This document shows, one piece after another, positions 1-12,400 of a DNA stretch of 64,000 nt (positions within the stretch are counted from its first letter, which is position 1; each line of letters begins with the position of its first letter). Made by a program: the position numbers and the translations under genes. The stretch comes from Edolisoma coerulescens (Eukaryota; Chordata; Aves; Passeriformes; Campephagidae). The DNA is taken from NCBI GenBank assembly GCA_013397115.1, contig VWZW01006249.1, positions 802,397 through 866,396 of the forward strand. The letters run 5' to 3'. The notes below the pieces were generated by a model, which was given only the letters and a program-made list of their open reading frames with translations, searched no databases and was not told where the DNA came from.

Positions 1-3000
1 TGCGTGCTTCACTGTAATTACCACGAAAAAAATCTTTAGCAGTTTAATTGTGTTGTTTTTGCAAACTGACCTATGAAACTTCCCAGTTCCCTGTGGCCAT
101 GTCACTGAGTCACCAGTATGACATTTTCAGCAAGAGTCTGTTGTGGAACCCAGGCTCTTCAGACACTTATTTCCTTCTCCAAGTCACTACACAGATTAAC
201 AGATTGAAGCAGTTCCTTGTCGAATAACACAACAGATCCTATAGGAACTTTTAACTTTTGACAGCCAAGATGAAGTTCAAGCAGTACTTTTAATCCCCTC
301 TCCCAGATTTACCAGCAAACCAATGCTCAGCCATTAAAGCACCGCAGCACTTTCCAGCCAGTGTCTAAAGAAAACAGCTCTTTATCAGACTTGTTTTCTG
401 TACTATGTACAAACAGTACAGAGTGACAAAGCGCCTTTGCATTGCACAAACACTGAGAGCAAAAAGATGAAAACAAGGCATTAAACAAAGAAAGGATGTG
501 TACAATGGAACAGGCACAAGTTACTTATTTTTTTGTTTTTCTTTTTGTGCTAAAAATAGAACACAATGCTTATTTTTGTGTAGAGACTACTCACCAAAGG
601 CTGAATAAACCGGACGTTGAGAATATCAACATCATTAAAGCTCTTTCTAATTTTCAGTTCTTTATGTAGATTCACCCTTTCCTGATATTACTTACTTCAG
701 AAACTAAGTCCTCTGCAAGAGAAAAAAAAAAAATCCAGAAGTTCTTTTAAGTGGACATTGTAAGAGAGAAATGATCAGACTTAGTACTATGAGAGTTAAA
801 AGTGTCCTGAAAGGAAAATGTGCGACACTGAAGCTACGAATTTTATCAACCAAACCTTCTGTAACTTTGAAGCTTTTTAAATTCCAACTCTTGTGCAAGG
901 CTGAACAAATTTCTTCAATAATGTTTCCCAGCTATGAAACAACATTGCCTGGAGTTACTTGGAATATACAATAATTAGCAACAAATAGAAAACAGTGCAC
1001 ATCCAGTGCAGGTCAGTTTAGGAGTTTTCTTGCTAGAATTGCCATGCACTTAAACAAATTAAATACATTGTTTTATCATGTTCTATCATTACACTGGAAT
1101 TAAACCTTGAATAATGTTTGTAACAAGACTGATGTGGCAAAAACACAGTCTGACCTAAATCCAGCACACTTCCACATTAGGGTTCTTTGTATTGTGCATC
1201 ACAAGATGCTATTACTGCAAATATTTAAACACAGGAGTTTCATGTCACAAAATATGTTTTCAGGATAAAGACTCCCTTGTAAATGTATCACAAGTTCCTT
1301 GTAAACTACCCAAATCTCATTAGGACAACAATACCACAGAACTCCAGGACAGATTTGCAGATACAATACAGAAATGAAAAGTCCATGATTTTAGGTATTT
1401 TCTAAAAACATCTATAAGAGTTGTGATGTACAAAAAAAAGAAGAAAAAAATGCGTTGACTTAGAAGACAAAATACAATCTTTCTGATATTAATGTTTTAT
1501 GAAGGAACTTTTATGCGAGAAAAATAAGAACTAAAATTTAACTAATTTCAGATCTGTCCCAACACAGATAATTTTAACTTCTCATTGAATAAAATATTTG
1601 ATTTTCACCTCCAATAATATTTCATGACTTGTTGGGTCTAATTAGAACAAAAACCTCCTCCCTGAGCATTTCAGTGGTGCTAGTGAGTAGCTGTTGCGGA
1701 TGGAATTGGTGGCACCTGAACTACCAACTTAATTTGAAATGAAACTACCAGTTCCATTTCTCTGATATACTCACTGCCAGATATTTACAGACTTCTTGAA
1801 AAGTGCCCACAATATCCCCACACCTTTCTCAGAGATGCACCTGGCAACAAGAGCTATGCACACTGCTCTGGATGTGGTTAACACCTGCCTTTACTTAGAA
1901 ACTGGCATCCTCTCTTCCTACTAAAACCATCTACCTTAATGCATCTTGGAATTGTATTTTCCTTTCTCACAGTCAAATGGTAGCCGTGACTCATGGTCAG
2001 TTTTGTTATTGATTACTTCAGTCAAGTTTTTTTATCTTTGTGTCGCTTCCAATTTATGAGCCCCATTTATAGAGAAATTCCTATCAACTGTATGACCTTG
2101 CACTTAATCGTAGGAGATTTCAACCTGTTTCTCTTGCTGTATTTTCAAGGTGTCATCTAGCTCTTAACATTTAATGGTTTGGTCCTCTCAGTATCAGCAA
2201 GAGCCTCCCATGTTTTGTCAGTCTTGTACCTTTCCTGCTGCTTCTTTAATGGAAATATTAAAACAAGATTAGCCAAAAAACCATCCCCAAGGCACTCCAT
2301 TAGTAAAATGTCTCCACTCTGAATGTTTCCTTTCCAACGTGAGAAACTGTAACCTCTCTCTTGTCCAGCTCATCACACCTTAACATCTCTTCCACTACAC
2401 CCCATTTTTTCTACCTTAAATAATAATTTATTACATGGGTTTTTTCAGCCAAATAAATAGTCTGAAGTCTCACTAGAAAGGCTTGCATGTCACAAGATGC
2501 TTTCTGTAAGCTTCTGCTTTATTTTACTCTATTTTTCAGCAGTTGCTCTATATTTATGTTTTTCCTTCTAAGCTCATGTCATAAGAGCCCAGTTCACACT
2601 TTCTTACTTAACAAACATTTCTGAAAATGCTGTCCTAAATGCACCAAGGTATTTTATCTAAAAACAAAATCATCAAAAATATTACAACTAAAAGAAAAAC
2701 ATTTCATCTTGGCTTTTCAGAGAAAAAAAAACTTACGATGTGGTCCAATAGTTTTAAGCAGTCACCCAGGTCTCTAAGGCAGTTATAACCCTGAATAAAA
2801 GGGTTATTTTAGTGTAATGATGCTTGCTCAGCAATTACTAGCAAATGCACATTAGCAGAAATGCTCTGCAGAGTTAAGAGCCTCTGAATGCGCCTGTCTG
2901 TGCATGCACTACATGGTGAAGGCACAACACCTGTACTGTGGTTTTACAATCCTTACGCGTTCTATGAAGGCCTGTAGCAATCAGATCATTATTCCTGTGT

Positions 3001-3240
3001 AACTGTTATTGTTCACATAGAGGGACTCAGAAGCACATCTAGACCATCTCAGGCTTTGAAAGAGATCACTTTTTGACCCAAAATGTGCAGCTTAGGCCCA
3101 CCTGACGCAGGCAACAATTATACATAAGAAGAGTTCCAAGCTTACTCATTTACTCTGTTTTACAAACTGTTTTGCACTAGTAACTTCTTCAAGTTTTCAA
3201 TTCCTTCCTATTATGACTGTTGTCACAAATTTCATTTCAG
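1..3240 (+). other. LIPC: LIPC intron 1 (3' end)
   Basis: No coding exon seen. Ordinary AT-rich intron. It contains copy A of a dispersed 93-bp repeat (1750-1842) and a polypyrimidine-rich run into the exon 2 acceptor. LIPC exon 1 is not here. Confidence 0.7.
1750..1842 (+). repeat. Dispersed 93-bp repeat, copy A
   Basis: About 92% identical (7 differences in 93 by eye) to 3735-3827, same orientation. Both begin AGTT(C/T)CATTTCTCTGATAT and share TATTTACAGACTTCTTGAAA. Flanks do not match. Probably a fragment of an unidentified interspersed repeat or a short local duplication. Confidence 0.85.
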
Positions 3241-3428
3241 AGGCACTGGGATCACAGAGTGAACACACTACAACAAAGAAAGATCAGCAAAACTTAGAAA
3301 CCAAATTTAGACTCTATACAGATACAACTGAAAGCAGCTGCCAGATTTTTGTTAATCAGTTGGAGACTCTTGACAAATGCAGCTTCAATGCCTCTCTTCC
3401 TCTGGTGATGATAGTCCATGGCTGGTCG
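3241..3428 (+). CDS. LIPC: LIPC exon 2 (N-terminal lipase fold)
   Basis: Acceptor ATTTCAG before 3241 and donor GTATGA after 3428. It enters with two bases of a split codon and leaves in phase 0, ending in MIVHGWS, the conserved strand with the oxyanion-hole region of the lipase family. NASLP is a likely N-glycosylation sequon, matching NSSLP in human as I recall it. The residues around ALG at the start align with the mature N terminus, so the preceding exon should carry only the signal peptide. Confidence 0.94.
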
Positions 3429-6400
3429 GTATGAACTCACATTTTATTTTTAATTCAATTTAAATCTGATTTTATATACTTTCCTTCTCATTATGCTACA
3501 GAATTAACATCAGAAGTAAGGTTGTGATACAAAGATGATAGATTTCACTAGTAGCTATCATGGCTAGAAATAATACAAAGTTGATATTCCTGACAGATTC
3601 TGAAGGAACAGTCTATGAGGAATTTTTCACATGGGACTCCCGTGCCAAGGATTAAATTCAGCCCTGGTTTAAAGCCAGCAGAGCTTGAACAAGTAGCTGA
3701 ATTAATGTGCTATGCCCTGGAGAGCTGAACACAGAGTTTCATTTCTCTGATATGTTCACTGCCAGATATTTACAGACTTCTTGAAAAGTGCCCACAATAT
3801 CCCCACATCTTTCTTACAGATACACCTATAAAAAGAACTTCTCCACAAGACCCCACATCTTTCTTACAGATACACCTATAAAAAGAACTTCTCCACAAGA
3901 CCCTTCAGTTGAAAGCGAATCCTTCAACATCAATGAATTATCACTGAATTGCTTCCAGTTAAACTGTAAAAAACCAATTCACCACGAAAAAACCTTTCTC
4001 AAAAGCATACCAATACTAAGAGTGACTTTTCATCAGCTTCTCAGTTGAAAAAGAAACAAAAGAAAAGGCAGGATAAGAAATTAAGTAATTTTAACAGATC
4101 CTTGAATTCTCATAGAACCAATGGAATCACATAAAGTGGCACAATGGATCTTTCTTGCACATCTGCAAATGTGCAGAGGAACTGTGAACACCCCCCGTGA
4201 TGCACAGAACTCCATTAGCAAATAAGGGCCAAATCTTGCAAAGAAAACTTTGTTCAAAACGTACACCCTCCTCAAACCACAGGCCTGAGGCTGCTGCCAT
4301 TGAAGCTCATCATTCACATAAATGTAATTTACAGAGGTGCTGGGCTCTTAAAGGAGCGTGTGTGGAAACCCAGACCCGAGACTCCCAAATTCTGTTACAC
4401 TAGAAGAGATAATGATATTTTATCAATTGAGGAAATACATACAACTAGAATAACAATTAAATCTGATAGACTGAATAATAATTCAAGGCCATCAAATCAG
4501 AAACATGCTTTGATGCAAGAAAAATGTAACCAGGTATTCAAAAAAGAATGACTCAAAAAAAGCAGCTCTCAAAATGGAATGGCTAGAGATGACAAATGCC
4601 TGCTGGTCTGCAATCCTCCAGTGTCCCTTCTCCAATTCTTTTCACTTATACTGACAGGGATAGCTGCTCTTGAATGAAATCAGACATTTTCTGGCCATTT
4701 CTGTCCTTCTTTTTAATCAGTACTACCAGTTATTTCAGGATGGGTTAAAGTCTTTGGGGACATCATTTTCACCGATGAGAGTTCATATTACAAAACATAC
4801 ACTATTATACACTTATTATACTGACTCTTAATTTTTTTGGTCCACCAAAACCTAAAGATTCTCATCAGTGAAGCAGGCCTAAGCCCCTAAAATCTAGTTA
4901 CCAGCATTAATCCCTCCCTGTACATATTATGTTTTTTGTTTCTTTATGTTTTTCACAAGAAATATTTGGCAGAGACTGCTTTCCCACAACGATGGTTTTC
5001 TTATTGTTTGGGGGTTTTTTTCAATTATAACAGGTGGATGGGATATTAGAAAGCTGGATTTGGAAAATGGCAGCAGCTCTGAAGTCTCAGCATAAACAAA
5101 TGAATGTGATCATTGCAGACTGGCTTACACTAGCTCACCAGCACTATCCCATTGCCGTACGGAATACACGCTACATAGGACAGGAGATAGCACAATTCCT
5201 GGAATGGCTGGAGGTAAGAGCTCCCAGATAAACACATGTTTCTCTGGAGAAGACCTATTTACTTGTTCTCATACTTCCACAACCTTTCTGAAATACTGTA
5301 CTTGGTAATGCTTTCATTTCAGTCACTCACATTTCTTTAATGAAGTGCACATTTTTCTTCCATAAACTTCCATATGACTTCATAAAACTTTCATCATGCA
5401 AGAGGAAAAAGCAAGTGGTCTTGTTTATGAAAATATTTTTATATATCTTTAGAGGTGAGATGGTTTCCTGCTACTTTGGCTTTTCCATTAGCATGTGTGT
5501 AGACAGCTGACACTGTTCCTCATGTAAAAAACAGGCAGATATCACCATTTGCAAATCATTAGTACAGGAAAATGGGTTTATGTTATCTGTGTTCAACTTC
5601 TGCTTTTAATGCAGAATTCAATCCTGACACCGTGTCTGATTTTTGCTGCAGTTTCCCAATGATTAGGACAAAATAATGGCTTAGAGATCCAGAATGTAAA
5701 GGGGGACCTTTCAAGAGGACAGACATGCTTCACAAAGCACATGACATGGAGGCAGCAGTGAGTACAGAGCCACACTAATGCAGTGACTATTTATCAAAAC
5801 TCCTGCTACATGGGGAGCAGTGGCCATGGCTGGATTGAAAAGGCTGCAGACAAGTCTGCAAGGGATCACTGGTCTCTAGCACTATTTAAGAAAAGGCAGA
5901 AAGCAAACACTAGAATGAGAATCACTCATACAAACCAGGAACTCTAAGCAACTCTTACTGTATCAATCTCTAATACTAAGCTACTTAATTGGAACTGAAA
6001 TTATACTTCTTTACCTGATAATGAATTTTTGAATACGTTACTTTAAATATTGTGAGGCCTAAGGTGGAAGAGAAATGTACTGCAAGGTCGAAAGGTTTGT
6101 AGCAAATACCAGTGAAGGCCTAAGCAGGAATGGCAGGGCTAGAGGAAGCTGCCAGATACCACGCCCAGTTAGGGACAACAGGCACAAAAGAGAAGGCAGG
6201 AAAGTCAGAGTCACCATTTTTCATTCTGACATTAGAAGAAACCTTAGCTCTTGGCCAAATATAGTTTAAGTTGCTGGAGCCGAAAGTCATTTTTTGAAGC
6301 TGTTTAATTATTGAATGAATCAAATTGTGGACTTTGATCAGTTCCCAGGAGGACACACCACACTGTCAACAATAAAGACATTCTGTGATTTCTCTAGTGT

Positions 6401-9400
6401 CAACAAACAAATCAAGGCTTGAATAAATGACTCCTTGCTCCAGTTTTGTAAGTAGTTTCTCTTGTACGGTGATGTGTTCCAGAATTTAAATATACCATAA
6501 ATTTTCACACCATTCAGTGTGTCCAACCAGTATTGAGAAGCACCCCTCCAGAGTTTAATAGTAAAAACCCCTTTCATTCCAACTCCCACAACTATCTTTC
6601 TGCGATGCTTCTGTCTGCTTACAGGCAGATGACTATTTCAAAGATTTTCAATGGGTGTAACAAAAACTGCAGTGCTGCACAACATTTTAATAAAGAATAA
6701 ACAATAAGTAAATATTAGTGCTCTTAGTCCAAGGATTAATAGGGCATGATCAGTAACAGCCTCAATAGCATCCATTTCAGCATCTTCTGACAAGAAAATT
6801 GGTTGGATCTTGTGATACCTAAGAGCTGTCTCTCTCAAAAGAATTCTGCCAAGTTTCACCTCATCTTCAGAAGAGATGGGTGTTGAGACTGCACAGCCAC
6901 TCCACTGGGACAAGCAATATCCACAAAGAAATTAAAAGTGAGGTTTGCCTTTCCTGCAAGCAAAATATGCCAAATTTTTCTTTACAAGTCAGAAAAACTT
7001 TGAGCCCTGCAGCTCAGGTGAAATGCTTAAGATGTACCTAGCATTGATTAGGTAGAAAGAAGGGCAATTCTGCTTCAATAGGTTTGTTACAAATCAGATA
7101 CACGTCTTTGTACAAGAAATATCATTGCTGTATCATTTAACATGTCTGATCAATATTCTGATCCCATTAGTTTGGCTTGTGCTGGTATCTCAGGCAAAAA
7201 AGTCACAAGGCACTTTTTATAGAGGATTGTTTTACCCTGAAGTTAAAGAACAGATATCCATTTTATAATCACATGAAAGCCAAATGCTGCAGACAAAAGG
7301 CAATGAACATCTGCACCACTTGCAACAAACAACAACAAAAATCCCATTATCTGTGTTGATGGTTTTCCTGTGCATAGAAGATAAGGAGCAGTACCCAAAT
7401 GCGGGGCATTTTCCTGCTGCATGAAAAAGAAGCAAGGGATAACGCTCAGCCAATGGAAATTTACTGAATGATTATTGCACCTCATTTGACCACCATCAAC
7501 ATACAAATTCCTGGTGTTATAATTCACAGTATTTCTAGCTTGTAATGAATATTTCACTGTTTACTTTTCACATTTCTTCATCTAAATCAAGTTGCCACTA
7601 TCTTCCAGGAATCCCTGCAATTTTCCAGAAGCAATGCTCATCTAATTGGGTACAGCCTAGGAGCTCATGTTTCAGGATTTGCTGGAAGTTTTATCAGTGG
7701 TACAAAAAAGATTGGAAGAATTACAGGTAAAAGACTTATACCTTTAAGAAAAATAACAGTCAACTGAATCAAGCCATGAAGATATTTGACATATCAATGT
7801 TATATCGACAATTAGCTGTTGAATAACAATATTCAGCACAGTTTAGAAATTTCATCTCCTTGGTTCAGAAATTGGATTTCAAAAACTTAGGAGTGAGGCG
7901 AAGATACATGGCTCTACTTCGAAGTCACAGTTCTGATCTCGGATTCATTGGCACATACCACAGCCTCTTACACAGTTCTTGTGGCAGTGCCTGCATGCCA
8001 AGAAGCTGATTATACAAATGTGTCATGATATTACCAGTGTAAGCACTGAAGGACTTCAGCTCTCCAGTGCTGCTTGTTCAAACCTTATTAGTGCATAAAA
8101 CCCTAATAATGGATAAGTAAAAAACCTCAGAACACATTATTTGTTGTAACAATATATGCATTCTTCAGCAAAAGTTATTCAGACTTGTAACAATAAGCTC
8201 CAAAAAATGATAGTGATAAAAGTTATTAAAGCTAAAAAGAAATATATGCCTTCAGGGGCACTTCCCTACTTGTGGCCTGGGTTACTAGTCTTGTCTGGTT
8301 CTATCTATGCAAGTATATGATTCCATAGTACCAACTGAAGAATATCAAATTTAGAAGCTTGTCCTCAAAGCTGAATGCAGCTTTAAACTAAACACAAAGT
8401 TCTCTTCCTAAATCAATTCCCAACCAAGAAGAGCACCATGCAAAAAAGCCCAGAAAACAAAAATCAGCAAGACTCCCTAAGTGGAGTATTATTTTTCTGA
8501 ATACTGTAATAATCTGCCTTGAAGATTTTTCAAGTTGAAGAATTATTCTAAATAAAATCTGACAGACATACAGCCCTTTTAAGCAATAAGTGGAGCTTTA
8601 TAAAGCTTCAGGTCCCAAATGTGGGCTAAAAGTCAACCTTGCTGTGGGACCGATGTCTTCCAGAGGGCCTGAAACACACGACCTCTAGAGTTTGAAAGAA
8701 CAAAATTCTGTAAAGGTCCCTCAAGTGACACTGGCAGCAAGCACAGTTTGTCTCTGACAAACACGTCTGTCGCTGGGCCTGTGTCCTTGTGCAGGTCCCC
8801 GTTTGTTACAGTGCCCGTGTTTGCTTTAGCTGTAACCACCCTCTGCAGGACAAGCATTCTTATTGTTTCCATCAGAGAAAGACCTTGTAAAGTACCAGTG
8901 CTGCCTGTTTGCAGACATTTATCACAGGTTTACAGCAGCAGAACAGCCCTTCTGCAGCATGTGACAATGGGATTATTTGCATTTATTGCAGGCCTTGACC
9001 CTGCTGGTCCCTTGTTTGAAGGAATGTCACCAACAGACCGTTTATCTCCAGATGATGCAAACTTTGTAGATGCAATTCATACCTTCACGAGACAGCACAT
9101 GGGCCTCAGTGTCGGCATCAAGCAACCTGTGGCTCATTTTGACTTTTATCCCAATGGAGGCACCTTCCAGCCTGGCTGTCACATCCTGCATGTGTACAAC
9201 CACATTGCCCAATTCGGGATCACTGGTAAGAACCAATGGCACAGAGTGGGAGGCAGAGGGCCAGCTGTACTGACTCCCTCTGGGAAACTACTTAACTGTG
9301 GTCTTAAACAGCATCTAAGTATTATTATTATTATCACCCCTTATATGCAAGGTATTTTCTTGTTTAGAGATCAGTTATCTGATTTTTACATGTCTTGAGT

Positions 9401-12400
9401 TCATACTGGTTTTACTGACTCCAGTAAGGAATTTAGCTGCCTAGCACTCCTGAAAATGAGGCCACGAGCATCCTGCTGTCAAGCACTTCTGAATAATTTA
9501 ATGGTATTTGTTTCAGCAGTAGGGGAGATGAGAAATTTTTCTGCACAATTATTCTAATTAAGCCAGATTTGTCTAGTGTGCCATTAATTATTTCAAATCA
9601 AATAAAACACAGGTCTGTACTACTCAGCTCCTTAGTTCACCTTTTCCGAAGTCTATGTCCTTCAGAGGCACAGATCACACTCTCTCTAGGACCTGACTGC
9701 CAGTGTCCCAAGCCAGCTTTTATTTATAGAAGCTTATTTCCAATGTACCTAAACATAAACTTATAGAGAAACTGATGCAACATACTGAAAAAGGTCCTGA
9801 TGTGCAGTGACAACCAGAAGTGTTCACTGAAAACCCCCAAAAGAGCCCTGCTCACCCAGCACATGGCATTGCAGAAGTATTTCTCAACTATCATCACACA
9901 TAAGGCCTAAATCTGGGCCTTACTTGTTAGAAGATAAATTGTGACAAATGTGAAACCAAGCATCCACTCGAAAGCTTATCAGTGGACACATAAAAGAGCC
10001 CATTGTGAGACATCCTGATTGCACAGAATAATTTTTGTAATTTGATGGCACTTAAAGAACAAAAAGATACTTCTCATAATAGCAGACCTATTTAGTATTT
10101 TTATTGCATTTAATAAAAATTTTGCTCCTTTTTTCCAAGTAGTAACTGCAAGAAAAATTCAATTCAGCATAAGAGTTTGTCAGTCTAATAGGGACAAAAT
10201 ATGGTATTGCTGCCTAAGCATTCAAAATCCAACAGTGTTCAACAATTCAGAGTGAGACTGCTGTCTTTAATGTGGCATGATCTGAAAGACTGCCTATCAA
10301 CTCAGATTGTATTTTCTACTGACCAAAACAGCCAGAACAATGAAATCAAGGTTCATATTTACAGTCTGATACAGTCAGGCTAGAGAAGGCTAAGCAGCAA
10401 ATTATTTAAGTGTATTATCAAGGGAGTTCAGCCATTCTATTTTTGAATGATCCTATAAGTAAAATTGCTATGATGTATGATTTCTGAGGCAAAACCACGA
10501 TGCAAAGGGTAGTAAAGGGGTGTGGGGGGGAAACAATAACATATGTTTATAGTTGGCTACACTTCTCCTCTGCAGTTGAAATGGTAAAAAGAAACAAGGG
10601 CACGTAAAATATTGCTGTTGAATTTTTTCAGGCATCACTCAAACTGTGAAATGTGCCCATGAGAGGTCAGTTCATTTGTTCATCGACTCTCTGCTGCACA
10701 AGGACAAGCAAAGCACAGCTTACTGGTGCAACGACATCAACACTTTCAACAAAGGACTGTGCCTCAGCTGTAGGAAGAACCGGTGCAACACCCTGGGCTA
10801 CAACATCAGGGAGGAAAGGCTGCCCAAAAGCAGACGACTCTTTCTGAAAACAAGAGCACGAATGCCCTTCAAAGGTTTGTGGGAATACTTTTTACAGTGT
10901 CCAGATTGATCACTGACTGGAAGACTGAGCCTAAGCTTCATGATTCTATTTTACTCATTCATTAAAGCTTATAAAATCTGTGAGAATAATCAATTTGCTG
11001 AGACAACTGAAAATCCCAGTAGGCCACCTTGATGCCCTTTCATCAAGATCCTGGCTCTCATATTTCTGTGGGAAAAAGCACACTTCATGCTTGCCCCAGG
11101 CTAGCTGTGGAGCCGAGGGCTTGCAGATGCGTGGGGTCCTGATCTGCAGGATTTTCCTACAACTGGACTGTGCAGGTTTGTTGTAACATATGCAGGCATA
11201 CAGCCAAGCCAAAAAAAGCAGCATAATTATGCTGGGAGGCCTGTAAAACATCCTGTTCTGACTTTGCCCAAATTTTATCTGCAATTAGACAATGAGATGA
11301 CATAGAAATTACGACTTTTCAAACAATGGATAGACAACAGAATAGCATGGACTTTTACAGGGCTGTAAAAGTCTGTACTATAGCACTAAAATTAAGACTG
11401 GCACTCAGGCTTTAGCTCTACTACATTACTTTATCGAGTCTGTGTGGATTTTTTGGCTGTATGACGAAACAGAGGGGCCACGGCCTGACAGGGGGCGCAG
11501 CGCCTTCCTGCCAGACTCCATTGCACTCAGTTGCCAGAACCCCCTGCTGCTGTTGAGCAGACATTCCCTTGCCAGTGGCAAGGTTTACGTACATTTTACA
11601 GTGAGAACAAGCAGGACTTTGCCGGACAGTCCTCTTCCGAGGGGCTTCTGCTGGGGCTCCTGGCGCCCGGCGCTCCTCCTCACCACCTCCTTCCCCGGCT
11701 GCCATGAGGCGTGTGGGGAGCAGCGGCGCGGGCGCGGGCCACGGGCCACACACACGGAGGAGGCTCCCCTCAGGCTGAGGCGCTGCCTGTCCGCGGCACA
11801 GCCCCGGCCCAGCCCCGGCCACAGCCCCGGCCACAGGAGTCCCGCACCCCCGCACCTGCTGCCGGGGCTGTGCCAGGCCGGAGCCTCCCTCCTGCTGGAG
11901 GGGTCTGTCCCCGCCTGCCCCTCGCCCTGGGCTCCGGGGTTGGGGAGCGCTTCGAATGTTGACAGTGCACCCCGGCATGAACACTGAAGGGATGAGGAGA
12001 AACGCTTTAAAAGGCTGCTTGCATTATACGGCTTTTCTCCCCACAGTGCCCGGTTACTCAGCCGCATTATCATAGATTAAAAAAAACAAACCAAAACTCA
12101 ACAAAAATTCAGGTACTTTTAAAATAATTTTGGAAGTCTTCCACTAGCACAGCTGTGAAATATTCAGTGATGACTCCAGAGCGATCTGCACAGCCCTGAC
12201 TGATACTCAGAGCAGCTGAACCTGCTGAATCTCTTCTTAACACTGTTTAAAATGGCTCAGGAAGATACTTGAAGTAGATTTTAAAACTCCAGAGGCTGTA
12301 TCTAGTTCCTGATGTTATCTTGCTCCAGTACAGTCAGGGTCAGGTCCTTGTCAGAATCAGGGAATGCCAGGCTCTGGGGATGCACTGCCTGCTGCTCCCA

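Larger units (their letters stand above)
3429..5033 (+). other. LIPC: LIPC intron 2
   Basis: Contains repeat copy B and the 50-bp tandem duplication. Nothing else recognised. Confidence 0.85.

Noticed and set aside
11421..12073. Overlapping frames of 160-190 codons on both strands
   Set aside because: Explained by GC-rich, stop-poor composition of the CpG island; Pro/Gly/Arg/Ala bias and openness on both strands argue against a gene, though the island itself is kept as a finding.
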